Shown here: piece after piece, positions 9,052 to 16,806 of the stretch | Layout: every line of letters starts with the position of its first letter | Numbering within the stretch: position 1 is the first letter of the stretch | NCBI GenBank assembly: GCA_044228245.1 | Contig: JBGAVG010000004.1 | Coordinates: 124,001-188,000 of the forward strand | Direction of reading: 5' to 3' | Length of the DNA stretch: 64,000 nt | Origin: Methylotenera_A sp044228245 | GTDB lineage: Bacteria; Pseudomonadota; Gammaproteobacteria; Burkholderiales; Methylophilaceae | Position numbers and translations under genes: made by a program | Notes under the pieces: generated by a model | Told to the model about the DNA's origin: nothing | The model's database searches: none | The model's input: the letters and a program-made list of their open reading frames with translations, nothing else

Positions 9052-9858
9052 GTGAATATGATGAATACTAAGCCTGAGATTACTATTGAGTATCTTGTGG
9101 CGAGTGATTTCGACCAGACATTGAGTTTCAATGATTCTGGCCATGTGCTGGCTGAGATGCTGGGCATATCAGATTATGAGGAAAAAGTGGCGGGGCTGGC
9201 GCGTTCCAAGCTGGTTCAGCAGGGCGCTGAGCTGGCTTATTTGTTGCGGCACGACCCTGCATTTCGCGGCGTGCGGATGGAGCATTTGGTAGAGGCTGGC
9301 AAACGTGTGCGTCTGAAAGACAACGTTAAGCTGTTTACAGAAATTTTGAACAAAGGTTTGGATGGTTATCACTTTCAATTCTATGTGATTTCCGCCGGGC
9401 CGGCAGCGGTCGTACGTTCGGCGCTTGAGGGAATTGTTCCACCTGAGAATGTGTTTGGCTCGGAATTCGAGTTTGATGCGGAAACGGGTGAGATTTGCAA
9501 TATCATCCGCGTGCCTGCGGGCAACGGTAAAGTGGCCGTGCTGCAAGAGCTGGAACAAAAACTGCAGATGAGCCCGGACCGCGTGATTTACGTGGGTGAT
9601 GGCAGCTCTGATCTTTATGTGATGCACGATGTGAATAGCCGTGACGGGCATACTGTCGCCGTTTCAGAGACCAAATCGATTGGACGCATTGCCCATCGAA
9701 CCGTGCTGAGTGACAGTGCGGTAAGTGTGCTGGTGCCGATTCTTGAAGATGTGCTGAAGTGGGATTCGGCGCAGATTCGCGAATTGTTCAACGCGCATGG
9801 TTTGGCGCTGCAGGATTGGGATAAGATACACACTGACTGGATTACCTTCCATAACTAA
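9052..9858 (+). CDS. HAD-superfamily phosphatase (phosphoserine-phosphatase-like)
   Basis: A 268-residue HAD phosphatase of the IB type. Motif I is ASDFDQTLSF (the two Asp residues of DxDxT), motif II is FYVISAGPAAV, and motif III/IV is VIYVGDGSSDLYVM. A helical cap lies between motifs I and II, as in phosphoserine phosphatase and MtnX-like enzymes. The substrate cannot be told from the sequence. The GTG at 9052 is favoured because AAGGA (9037-9041) lies at good spacing; ATGs at 9058 and 9061 are alternatives. It stands alone between glmM and a SemiSWEET. A phosphate-scavenging role is possible given the nearby phosphate genes, but only by location. Confidence 0.8.
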   Translation: MNMMNTKPEITIEYLVASDFDQTLSFNDSGHVLAEMLGISDYEEKVAGLARSKLVQQGAELAYLLRHDPAFRGVRMEHLVEAGKRVRLKDNVKLFTEILNKGLDGYHFQFYVISAGPAAVVRSALEGIVPPENVFGSEFEFDAETGEICNIIRVPAGNGKVAVLQELEQKLQMSPDRVIYVGDGSSDLYVMHDVNSRDGHTVAVSETKSIGRIAHRTVLSDSAVSVLVPILEDVLKWDSAQIRELFNAHGLALQDWDKIHTDWITFHN

Positions 9859-9989
9859 AATACAAACCTTGTCGTCATACGTTGTTACGCAACACCTTGT
9901 GTACACAAACGTACACGTCGGCATTGCGCGCCTAGTCTGACTTAACGCTTTGTATTTTTTAAACAAAAAATTTTAGTAGAAAATTAAAC

Positions 9990-10244
9990 ATGAACATGAC
10001 AGATTTTATTGGCTATTTTTCGGCATTTTTAACGACTTTTGCCTTTGTGCCGCAGGCGCTGCACTCATGGAAGACGCGCGATTTATCAGGCGTCTCGCTG
10101 CCCATGTACAGCATATTCAGCACCGGCGTGCTGGGCTGGATTATTTATGGCGTATCAATCGCCAGCTGGCCAATCGTTGCGGCAAACATCGTTACTTTTG
10201 TACTGGCTTGCGCGGTGCTTTGGTTAAAAATTAAACACCGATAA
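9990..10244 (+). CDS. SemiSWEET / PQ-loop small transporter
   Basis: An 84-residue protein with three membrane helices (about residues 5-24, 38-57 and 62-79) and the PQ motif TTFAFVPQALHSWKTRDLSG, followed by SLPMYSIFSTGVLGWIIYG. This is the half-size SemiSWEET architecture: one triple-helix bundle that dimerises to form a sugar pore. Bacterial members carry sucrose or glucose, but the substrate here is unknown. It is a single gene; the flanking gaps of 131 and 183 bp suggest its own promoter. The family assignment is firm because of the size, topology and PQ motif. Confidence 0.88.
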   Translation: MNMTDFIGYFSAFLTTFAFVPQALHSWKTRDLSGVSLPMYSIFSTGVLGWIIYGVSIASWPIVAANIVTFVLACAVLWLKIKHR

Positions 10245-10352
10245 TTCAAAATAAGCAGGCCTGGAAGCCGCATGGATATTGGTCTGCAGGGCAGGTGTTT
10301 TTTTGCTGGTTTGTACGCAAAACGATATAAATCGTTATTTATCAATAAGTTA

Positions 10353-10391
10353 CTTCACAAAACCTTCATCTGGATTTAATCAATTTGTCAT
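10353..10391 (+). promoter_or_regulatory. Pho-box-like array before the PAP2 gene
   Basis: Hexamers at 10353 (CTTCAC), 10364 (CTTCAT), 10375 (TTTAAT) and 10386 (TGTCAT) lie exactly 11 bp apart, pointing toward the gene at 10428. Only the last matches the Pho-box core fully. The exact phase is what makes it plausible; a PhoB footprint would decide. Confidence 0.5.
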
Positions 10392-10427
10392 AAGCCGCAA
10401 GCACACTGCTCGCATGAGATGTTGTGA

Positions 10428-10976
10428 GTGTACATGATGCGTATGACCCAAATGTTAAGTCGCATGCAGGCCATCGATAGCGCGCTGTGCGTAACGGTGA
10501 GCCATACTAGCCAGTATCGGATCATCCGTGACTGGTTCCGTATGATCAGCCGCCTGGGTGACGGTGTGTTCTGGTATGCCTTGATGCTGGCGGTTCTGGT
10601 TACGCAGCAGACTGATGGCATAAAGCCGGTGCTGCATATGCTGGCGGCAGGCTTAACTGGCACGCTGATTTATAAATGGCTAAAACACAAAACACATCGC
10701 CCGCGGCCTTATCAAGTGCGTCAGGATGTTTGGTTATCCGGCAAGCCGCTGGATCATTTTAGTTTCCCCTCTGGGCACACGCTTCATGCGGTCGCATTTG
10801 GTTTGGTTGCCCTTTTTTATTTCCCTATCCTCGCGGTGGTATTGGTCCCATTCATTATCATGGTGGCGATGTCGCGGGTGATTTTAGGTCTGCATTATCC
10901 CAGTGACGTGATGGCTGGCGCGGCCATTGGCTACGTCATCGCGCTCATTTCTATTAGTTTGGTATCTTTGTTGTAG
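10428..10976 (+). CDS. PAP2-family membrane phosphatase
   Basis: A 182-residue integral membrane phosphatase of the type-2 phosphatidic acid phosphatase family. All three catalytic motifs are present: KHKTHRPRPYQV (KxxxxxxRP), SFPSGHTLHAV (PSGH) and SRVILGLHYPSD (SRxxxxxHxxxD). Family members dephosphorylate phosphatidic acid, phosphatidylglycerol phosphate or undecaprenyl diphosphate at the membrane surface. About five helices can be seen, the clearest in the C-terminal half. The start is uncertain: GTG at 10428 and ATGs at 10434 and 10437 are all possible. The convergent phospholipase-family gene ends 17 bp away. Given these neighbours and the upstream 11-bp array, generation of diacylglycerol from phosphatidic acid is an attractive but unproven role. 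Confidence 0.88.
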   Translation: MYMMRMTQMLSRMQAIDSALCVTVSHTSQYRIIRDWFRMISRLGDGVFWYALMLAVLVTQQTDGIKPVLHMLAAGLTGTLIYKWLKHKTHRPRPYQVRQDVWLSGKPLDHFSFPSGHTLHAVAFGLVALFYFPILAVVLVPFIIMVAMSRVILGLHYPSDVMAGAAIGYVIALISISLVSLL

Positions 10977-10992
10977 CTTGGTGCCAAAAAAT

Positions 10993-11847
10993 CTATCTGG
11001 CAATAATTTGCTGGTTAGCGTGGTAAAAATCTACCGGGTTGAGCATGCGCAAGCGCAGATCACCCAGACATTGCTCGCGCCATGCGATAAGTTCGGCCGC
11101 ACTGAGGTGATTCAATTCAGGCTCCCAGTTTGGCCTCAGGCCTTGCATGGCGTGATGAAAATGCTCCAGCGCGTGCTCTGTCTTGGTTAAATAATAGTTC
11201 AGATTCTTAACAAATTCCAGATCGCGTATTTTCAGAATCCATAACAGCAGCGATGAAATGCGGCTGAATCTAAGTGCCTTATCCAACGATGCCAGACGTC
11301 TTAAATTGGCTTTAACCGCTTTGTGGTGAACGTTAAAGCGCGGCGTGACAAATTTGCAGAGTACATCGATATGACTGCTGATGAGCTGATGCGGCGTGTG
11401 CGCAAGGTGCCCGGCAATATGCGCATCCATTGCCCATTCGGAGACGATATGCGTCAAAATGGTTTTGTTCAGCCATTTGGCTTCGTGCGCGGGCACAAAG
11501 TGATTGTGCGCAATCACATCCACAAACAAATGGCTGGAGTAGCCTACGGCTATTGCAATTTCTTCCTCTGTATTGGCTGTTTCTACCATGTGTTCGGAAA
11601 TATGCCATTGGTGTGTGGCGCTGAATGATTTTGAAATAACCGCCAAATCCGGCAGGCATGCGCCCGCCAGCACCAGATTAGGGAATTTTCTGATGGCCTG
11701 CTGAATTTTTGGATCGAGCAAGGGTGAGGCCAGCAACAAGCATTGAGAAAAATAAATATGGGTGTATAAGCCCCAGGCATTGGCATCTAACGCATAAAAA
11801 CTGATGGGAGTCGCCCATAACAGTTTGATGTATAAACTGTTTCTCAT
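10993..11847 (-). CDS. Zinc-dependent phospholipase C family protein
   Basis: A 284-residue protein of the zinc-dependent phospholipase C-like family (PF00882). It has the N-terminal block NAWGLYTHIYFSQCLLLASP, the pattern FPNLVLAGACLPDLAV, and a string of histidine/aspartate ligands: HQWHISEHMV, then GYSSHLFVDVIAHNHFVPAHE. Residues 1-24 may be a signal or membrane anchor. The family cleaves phospholipid head groups to give diacylglycerol, but many bacterial members are untested and the substrate here is inferred. It diverges from the GT4 glycosyltransferase. The 136-bp region between them carries 11-bp arrays facing both ways. Confidence 0.78.
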   Translation of the reverse strand: MRNSLYIKLLWATPISFYALDANAWGLYTHIYFSQCLLLASPLLDPKIQQAIRKFPNLVLAGACLPDLAVISKSFSATHQWHISEHMVETANTEEEIAIAVGYSSHLFVDVIAHNHFVPAHEAKWLNKTILTHIVSEWAMDAHIAGHLAHTPHQLISSHIDVLCKFVTPRFNVHHKAVKANLRRLASLDKALRFSRISSLLLWILKIRDLEFVKNLNYYLTKTEHALEHFHHAMQGLRPNWEPELNHLSAAELIAWREQCLGDLRLRMLNPVDFYHANQQIIAR

Positions 11848-11870
11848 GATGCGTACTGTTACATGGCCAC

Positions 11871-11908
11871 ATGAAATCTAAGTGAAAAATTCGTGACGGT
11901 TTCATGAT
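11871..11908 (-). promoter_or_regulatory. Pho-box-like array before the phospholipase C family gene
   Basis: Read on the minus strand, pentamers ATCAT, GTCAC, TTCAC and TTCAT lie at plus coordinates 11904, 11893, 11882 and 11871. They are exactly 11 bp apart and end 23 bp before the start codon at 11847. Each is a degenerate form of the GTCAT core. Confidence 0.5.
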
Positions 11909-11912
11909 AATT

Positions 11913-11940
11913 ATTAACGCTACATTCATGTTATTGTCAC
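11913..11940 (+). promoter_or_regulatory. Weak Pho-box-like repeats before the GT4 gene
   Basis: ATTAAC (11913), ATTCAT (11924) and TGTCAC (11935) are spaced by 11 bp and point toward the gene at 11984. Only the last two resemble the Pho core. The array is weaker than those of pstS or ppk1. Confidence 0.35.
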
Positions 11941-11983
11941 ATTTAAAAGCTAGCATTTGCTTAATTAAATATAGGCTAACTTA

Positions 11984-13186
11984 ATGAATATATTACTGAT
12001 TTCGGATGTTTATTTTCCACGGGTCAACGGCGTTTCTACCTCTGTCAGAACCTTCACAGAACAGCTGCAGAATTTAGGGCATTATGTGCACCTTATCGCG
12101 CCCGATTATGGTGTGGAAACCGAAGACGAGGCATGGATTACACGCGTGCCGGCGCGCAGAATTTTCTTTGACCCGGAAGACAAACTTAAAAAATATGGCG
12201 AGGTTTTGCGTCTTATTCCCATCCTTCAGGACAAACAATTTGATCTTGTGCATATCCATACGCCGTTTGTCGCGCACTACGCGGGCCTGAAACTGGCCAA
12301 ATTGCTAGAGATCCCGGTGGTTGAAACCTACCATACTTTTTTTGAAGATTATTTACATCATTATCTGCCCTGGATTCCCAGGTTTGCAGCGCGTGGGTTG
12401 GCAAGGCGCATATCTAAAAAGCAATGTAATCAGGTAGATGCCATCGTCGCGCCATCTCAGCCCATGCTGGATGTGTTGCGGAATTATGGTGTAGATGTGC
12501 CAGCGGAAGTGATTGCGACCGGTTTGCAGGCGAGCAGTTTTGGCGATGCCAATGGCATGCACTTTAGAGAGAAATATGGCATCCCGCTGCAAAGACCGAT
12601 GTTGCTTTATGTGGGACGCGTTGCGCATGAAAAGAATATTGGATTTTTACTGGAGGTGGTCAAATTCTTAAGCATAGAAATCCCGGAAATCCTGCTTGTG
12701 ATTACTGGGGAAGGCCCTGCGGAAGCAAGTTTGCGCTCATTAGTCAAATCACTTGGCATTGAAAAAAATGTGCAGTTCATCGGTTATCTGGATCGCAACA
12801 CGGAATTGAACGCCTGCTACCAGGCTGCAGATGTTTTTGTGTTTGCATCCAAGAGTGAAACACAAGGCTTGGTGCTGCTTGAGGCCATGGCTCAGGGTAC
12901 GCCAGTCGTCGCTATTGCAGAGTTAGGCACTGCCTCGATATTGATTGAGGGAGAAGGGGCAATGATTGCAACTGACAATGCGCCAGAATTTGCACAGAAG
13001 GTGCATCACTTATTAAATGACCATATGCGGCGCAAACAGTTAGGGGAACGTGCCAGAGCGTATGCGCTTAACAAGTGGTCTGCAGCCACGCAAGCGGAGC
13101 GCATGGTGCAGTTTTACGATGCGCTGGCCAGCCAAACCGAAAGCGCCGGCAAGCGTTCTGCACAATTAGGTGTTCAGCAGAATTAA
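11984..13186 (+). CDS. GT4-family glycosyltransferase (diacylglycerol glucosyltransferase-like)
   Basis: A 400-residue retaining glycosyltransferase of family GT4 with a GT-B fold. The N-terminus, MNILLISDVYFPRVNGVSTS, resembles the membrane-associated diacylglycerol alpha-glucosyltransferase/SqdX group. The nucleotide-sugar half has LLYVGRVAHEKNIGFLLEVV, and the EX7E motif lies in FASKSETQGLVLLEAMAQG. GT4 enzymes glycosylate lipids, lipopolysaccharide or exopolysaccharide, so the acceptor is not fixed by sequence alone. The neighbours (PAP2 phosphatase, phospholipase C family, pst operon) favour a lipid acceptor. A perfect bidirectional terminator separates it from phoU. Confidence 0.8.
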   Translation: MNILLISDVYFPRVNGVSTSVRTFTEQLQNLGHYVHLIAPDYGVETEDEAWITRVPARRIFFDPEDKLKKYGEVLRLIPILQDKQFDLVHIHTPFVAHYAGLKLAKLLEIPVVETYHTFFEDYLHHYLPWIPRFAARGLARRISKKQCNQVDAIVAPSQPMLDVLRNYGVDVPAEVIATGLQASSFGDANGMHFREKYGIPLQRPMLLYVGRVAHEKNIGFLLEVVKFLSIEIPEILLVITGEGPAEASLRSLVKSLGIEKNVQFIGYLDRNTELNACYQAADVFVFASKSETQGLVLLEAMAQGTPVVAIAELGTASILIEGEGAMIATDNAPEFAQKVHHLLNDHMRRKQLGERARAYALNKWSAATQAERMVQFYDALASQTESAGKRSAQLGVQQN

Positions 13187-13189
13187 AAT

Positions 13190-13220
13190 GCAAAAAAGCC
13201 AGCGAGGCTGGCTTTTTTGC
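13190..13220. terminator. Bidirectional terminator between GT4 gene and phoU
   Basis: A perfect 14-bp stem (13190-13203 with 13207-13220) with a GAG loop has A- and T-runs built into its arms. It can stop transcription from both convergent genes. Confidence 0.93.
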
Positions 13221-13240
13221 AGTGTAACGGAAGTGAGAAT

Positions 13241-13945
13241 CTAAGGCTGCATTGCTTCCTGCTCTTTCTCTTCCATGCTGATATGGCGCACATCTTTGCC
13301 TTTGACCATATACACGACATATTCCGAGATGTTTTTTGCATGATCGCCAATGCGCTCAACCGCTTTCGCAATAAACAGCACTTCTAACGAGATCGAAATC
13401 GTGCGCGGATCTTCCAGCATAAAAGTGATGAGCTGGCGAATCGCGGCTTGATATTGCTCGTCAACTTCTTCATCCATGTGTGCAATTTCCAGCACCTTGG
13501 TGGCATCGGATCGCGCAAACGCATCCAGGGCCATGTGCAGCATATCGCGCGCCGTGCTCGCCATAGCTTTGATTTCTACAAACCGCGGCGTTAATAAGCG
13601 ATCGGCTTCCGTCGTTTTAAGTGCATAACGTGCAATCTTGGCAGCTTCGTCACCAATACGCTCAAGATCAGTAATGGTTTTAATCATCATCAGCACCATG
13701 CGTAAATCACCCGCTGTCGGCTGACGGCGCGCGATAATGTGGCTGCAGTCTTCATCTACCTGCACTTCTAGCGCATTCACCAGATGGTCTTTTTTGATGA
13801 CTGTTTTCGCAAGCTTAGGATTCGACCCAACCAGTGCTTCTAGTGAGTCCACTATCTGCTGTTCGACCAAGCTACCCATTTCGAGCACTTTGGCGCGTAC
13901 GGCCTCCAGTTCGGCATCGTACTGTTTAAAAATATGTTCCTGCAT
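13241..13945 (-). CDS. phoU: Phosphate signalling protein PhoU
   Basis: PhoU links the Pst transporter to the PhoR sensor kinase and represses the Pho regulon when phosphate is plentiful. The 234-residue product (family about 240) consists of two three-helix PhoU repeats. Conserved blocks are DHLVNALEVQVDEDC and MIKTITDLERIGDEAAKIA in the first, and EVLFIAKAVERIGDHAKNIS in the second, with the metal-binding E/D-R-I-G-D pattern in each. It is the last gene of pstS-pstC-pstA-pstB-phoU, 29 bp after pstB. phoB and phoR do not follow it, so the two-component pair must be elsewhere. Confidence 0.96.
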   Translation of the reverse strand: MQEHIFKQYDAELEAVRAKVLEMGSLVEQQIVDSLEALVGSNPKLAKTVIKKDHLVNALEVQVDEDCSHIIARRQPTAGDLRMVLMMIKTITDLERIGDEAAKIARYALKTTEADRLLTPRFVEIKAMASTARDMLHMALDAFARSDATKVLEIAHMDEEVDEQYQAAIRQLITFMLEDPRTISISLEVLFIAKAVERIGDHAKNISEYVVYMVKGKDVRHISMEEKEQEAMQP

Positions 13946-13974
13946 TACATCATCCTTTCAAAATCATTACTGGC

Positions 13975-14754
13975 TTAACCAAACTTGCCTGTAATGTAGT
14001 CTTCCGTTTCTTTACGAGTAGGGCGGGTAAAAATTGTGTCTGTGTCGTTATATTCCATCAGCTCGCCTAAATACATATACGCAGTGTAATCTGAGACACG
14101 TGCCGCTTGCTGCATATTATGGGTCACCACAAGAATTGTCAGTTTGCTCTTTAGCTCACTCATTAATTCTTCGATGTTGGCCGTCGCGATCGGATCCAAC
14201 GCCGATGTCGGTTCGTCAAACAACATGATTTCCGGGTCCGTCGCCAAGGCACGGGCAATGCATAAGCGTTGTTGCTGGCCGCCGGACAAATTAAACGCCA
14301 AATCTTGCAAGCGGTCTTTTACTTCGTTCCACAACGCAGCACCTTTGAGTGCCTCCTCGACTTTATCGTCCAGCGTGCGTTTGTTATTTTCGCCGCGCAC
14401 ACGCAAACCATAAGCGACATTTTCGTAAATCGATTTTGGAAATGGATTCGGTTTTTGAAACACCATGCTGATACGCATGCGCACTTCAATAGGGTCAACT
14501 GCTTTTTCTAGGATATTCGTATTGTCCGGGTGCATGACAATCTGACCTTCATATTTATTGCCAGGGTATAAATCATGCATGCGGTTAAAGCAGCGCAAGA
14601 ATGTCGATTTACCACAGCCAGAAGGGCCAATAAGCGCTGTAATTCTATTTTCATACAGCGGCATGGAAACATTTTTGACTGCATGGTTTCCGCCGTTATA
14701 GATGAAGCTGAGGTTGCGTGCCTCAGCTTTGACTGAATGAGTTGTTGTAATCAT
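13975..14754 (-). CDS. pstB: Phosphate ABC transporter ATP-binding protein PstB
   Basis: PstB is the ATPase that powers high-affinity phosphate import and takes part in PhoU/PhoR signalling. The 259-residue product has Walker A GPSGCGKST (43-51), the Q-loop in MRISMVFQKPNPFP, the ABC signature LSGGQQQR (156-163) and Walker B MLFDEPTSALDP (Asp180, Glu181). The switch histidine is in LVVTHNMQQAARVSDY. The length matches the family. It lies 44 bp downstream of pstA and shares the operon. Confidence 0.97.
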   Translation of the reverse strand: MITTTHSVKAEARNLSFIYNGGNHAVKNVSMPLYENRITALIGPSGCGKSTFLRCFNRMHDLYPGNKYEGQIVMHPDNTNILEKAVDPIEVRMRISMVFQKPNPFPKSIYENVAYGLRVRGENNKRTLDDKVEEALKGAALWNEVKDRLQDLAFNLSGGQQQRLCIARALATDPEIMLFDEPTSALDPIATANIEELMSELKSKLTILVVTHNMQQAARVSDYTAYMYLGELMEYNDTDTIFTRPTRKETEDYITGKFG

Positions 14755-14798
14755 GAAAAAGTGGATTCCCGTTGATAAGTATTCAGTTTAATTATTCA

Positions 14799-15746
14799 TT
14801 ACCATTTGATGTTTTTACGCATTTTGTAACGCATTCTGATGGCAAACCCGTTCATGATCAAGGTAACTAAAATGATGATGACACCTGCGGCCGCTGCGTT
14901 TACATGAAATGCTTCGCTTGGCCTGGAAAGCCAGCTAAACATTTGAATAGGCAAAACGGTAAATCCTGATGATAGCCATTCAAAGTTCAGAAATGGTGCG
15001 CTTGTTGTGATAGGTGATGGTGGTAAGAAAGCAATAAAAGTCAGTGCGCCAATGGTAATAATAGGCGCAGTTTCACCGATGGCACGCGCCATGCCAATAA
15101 TCACGCCAGTAAGAATGCCGCCAAACGAGTATTTAATCACGTGATCATAGACCACTTGCCATTTGGTGGCGCCAACCGCATAGGCAGCTTCTCTAATGGC
15201 CACAGGAATGCTGCGTATCGATTCACGGGTGGCAACAATCACAACTGGCATGATGAGCAGGCCTAAGGTAAGGCCGGCCGTCAGGATACTTTGGCCAAAA
15301 TCAAGCATATAGACAAACAGCCCCAACGCCAATAAGCCATAGATGATAGAAGGTACAGCAGCCAGATTGGATACATTGATCTCAATGAGATCAGACAGCC
15401 AGTTTTTTGGGGCATATTCTTCAAGATAGATGGCTGCCATGACGCCAATCGGCACAGCAGATATAAATGTCACCACCATGACAAGTGCCGAGCCTACTAA
15501 TGCAGATAATAAGCCGGCGCTAGACGCACGGCGCGACGGAAAGTTTGTATAGAAGTCCGAAGACAGTAGCTTAGGATAGCCGCTAAGAATCAGATCAATG
15601 AATAAAGTGAGTAAAGTTAATAAGCCGATCATTAGACATAACAAGCCAATGACAGAAAAAATGTAGTCATTGAGCTTATGGCGCTTGATCATCGCGCGCA
15701 CTTCGCCAAGGTTTTTAAGCGTGCTTGCTTGTGATGATTGATTCAT
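14799..15746 (-). CDS. pstA: Phosphate ABC transporter permease PstA
   Basis: PstA is one of the two membrane subunits of the high-affinity phosphate importer. The 315-residue product has six membrane helices and the permease EAA loop REAAYAVGATKWQVVYDHVI, followed by GILTGVIIGMARAIGETAPI, which is diagnostic for the Pst permeases. The ATG at 15746 is chosen because GAGAG lies about 9 nt upstream; an in-frame ATG at 15761 would overlap pstC by 14 bp. The gene follows pstC almost without a gap, indicating translational coupling. Confidence 0.95.
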   Translation of the reverse strand: MNQSSQASTLKNLGEVRAMIKRHKLNDYIFSVIGLLCLMIGLLTLLTLFIDLILSGYPKLLSSDFYTNFPSRRASSAGLLSALVGSALVMVVTFISAVPIGVMAAIYLEEYAPKNWLSDLIEINVSNLAAVPSIIYGLLALGLFVYMLDFGQSILTAGLTLGLLIMPVVIVATRESIRSIPVAIREAAYAVGATKWQVVYDHVIKYSFGGILTGVIIGMARAIGETAPIITIGALTFIAFLPPSPITTSAPFLNFEWLSSGFTVLPIQMFSWLSRPSEAFHVNAAAAGVIIILVTLIMNGFAIRMRYKMRKNIKW

Positions 15747-15747
15747 T

Positions 15748-16695
15748 TTAATATCTCTCACTGTATTTCTTACGTGTGATGTGGCCGATAATATTGAGTG
15801 TTAATGTCATCAGCATGAGCACTAAACCCGCAGCAAAAATACTTTGATAACCAATGCTGCCGTGAGGCAAATCGCCCATTGCCACTTGCACGATATAGGC
15901 CGTAATAGTCGCTGCCGCGTCCATTGGATTAAAAGTCAGATTCGGTTGCTGTCCCGCTGCAATGGCCACCACCATGGTTTCACCAATCGCACGTGAAACG
16001 CCTAAAATGTAGGCAGCGACAATGCCGGAAGTTGCTGCCGGTGTAATGACTTTCAAAGCGGTTTGGAAGCGCGTTGCCCCCATCGCGTAAGAGCCCTCAC
16101 GCATACTCATCGGCACAGCACGCATTGCATCCTCGGATAACGATGCAATGTAGGGAATAATCATGATGCCAATCACAATGCCGGAACTGAGCATGTTGAA
16201 TGTAGGCAGCCCTGGCATCATGGTTTGCAATATCGGCGTGACAAATAGCAGTGCAAAAAAACCGAATACGATAGTGGGTACGCCTGCCAGTAATTCTAGC
16301 GTTGGCTTTACCGTTTCGCGCACTTTATGCGATGCAAATTCAGAAAGATAAATTGCGCTGATCGTGCCTATTGGGATGGCGACCAGCAAGGCCACGCCTG
16401 TCACTGTGAGCGTGCCTGATACCAGTGGCAAAATGCCATAGCGGGGATTTTCAAATAATGGTGTCCATACAGTATCAGTAAGAAAGCTAACTAAGGAAAC
16501 ATGCTCAAAAAACGCATAGGATTCATATAACAAAATCCCGACAATCGCTGCGGTAGTGAGCACAGCGGAAAGCGCTGCCAGCATTAATACAAACTCAATC
16601 ACACGCTCTTTGAAATGACGTGTAAAGTTCTTAGAGAGACGATCACTGATTTGTAGATTTAGCGGGTTATTTAACAATTGATTTACCGTATTCAC
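15748..16695 (-). CDS. pstC: Phosphate ABC transporter permease PstC
   Basis: PstC pairs with PstA to form the phosphate channel. The 315-residue product has about six helices; the cytoplasmic EAA-type loop is REGSYAMGATRFQTALKVIT, followed by GIVAAYILGVSRAIGETMVV. Both are typical of PstC. The N-terminal 30 residues are hydrophilic and cytoplasmic. It lies 111 bp downstream of pstS, a longer gap than the others in the operon, and the gap contains a stable hairpin. Confidence 0.95.
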   Translation of the reverse strand: MNTVNQLLNNPLNLQISDRLSKNFTRHFKERVIEFVLMLAALSAVLTTAAIVGILLYESYAFFEHVSLVSFLTDTVWTPLFENPRYGILPLVSGTLTVTGVALLVAIPIGTISAIYLSEFASHKVRETVKPTLELLAGVPTIVFGFFALLFVTPILQTMMPGLPTFNMLSSGIVIGIMIIPYIASLSEDAMRAVPMSMREGSYAMGATRFQTALKVITPAATSGIVAAYILGVSRAIGETMVVAIAAGQQPNLTFNPMDAAATITAYIVQVAMGDLPHGSIGYQSIFAAGLVLMLMTLTLNIIGHITRKKYSERY

Positions 16696-16755
16696 GTGGT
16701 GTACACCGTTAATATTATATCGTGATTAGCAATATAGAGTGATGAAGAAAACAAC

Positions 16756-16787
16756 TTGGGGATACTTGTAAAATCGAGTGTCCCCAA
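16756..16787 (-). terminator. Hairpin between pstS and pstC (possible attenuator)
   Basis: Arms 16756-16766 and 16777-16787 form an 11-bp stem with one mismatch in the minus-strand RNA and a 10-nt loop. No T-run follows, so it is better read as a partial terminator or RNA-stabilising stem. Such stems behind a binding-protein gene commonly let PstS be made in excess over the permease. Confidence 0.55.
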
Positions 16788-16806
16788 ATGGTTCGGATTG
16801 AACAGC

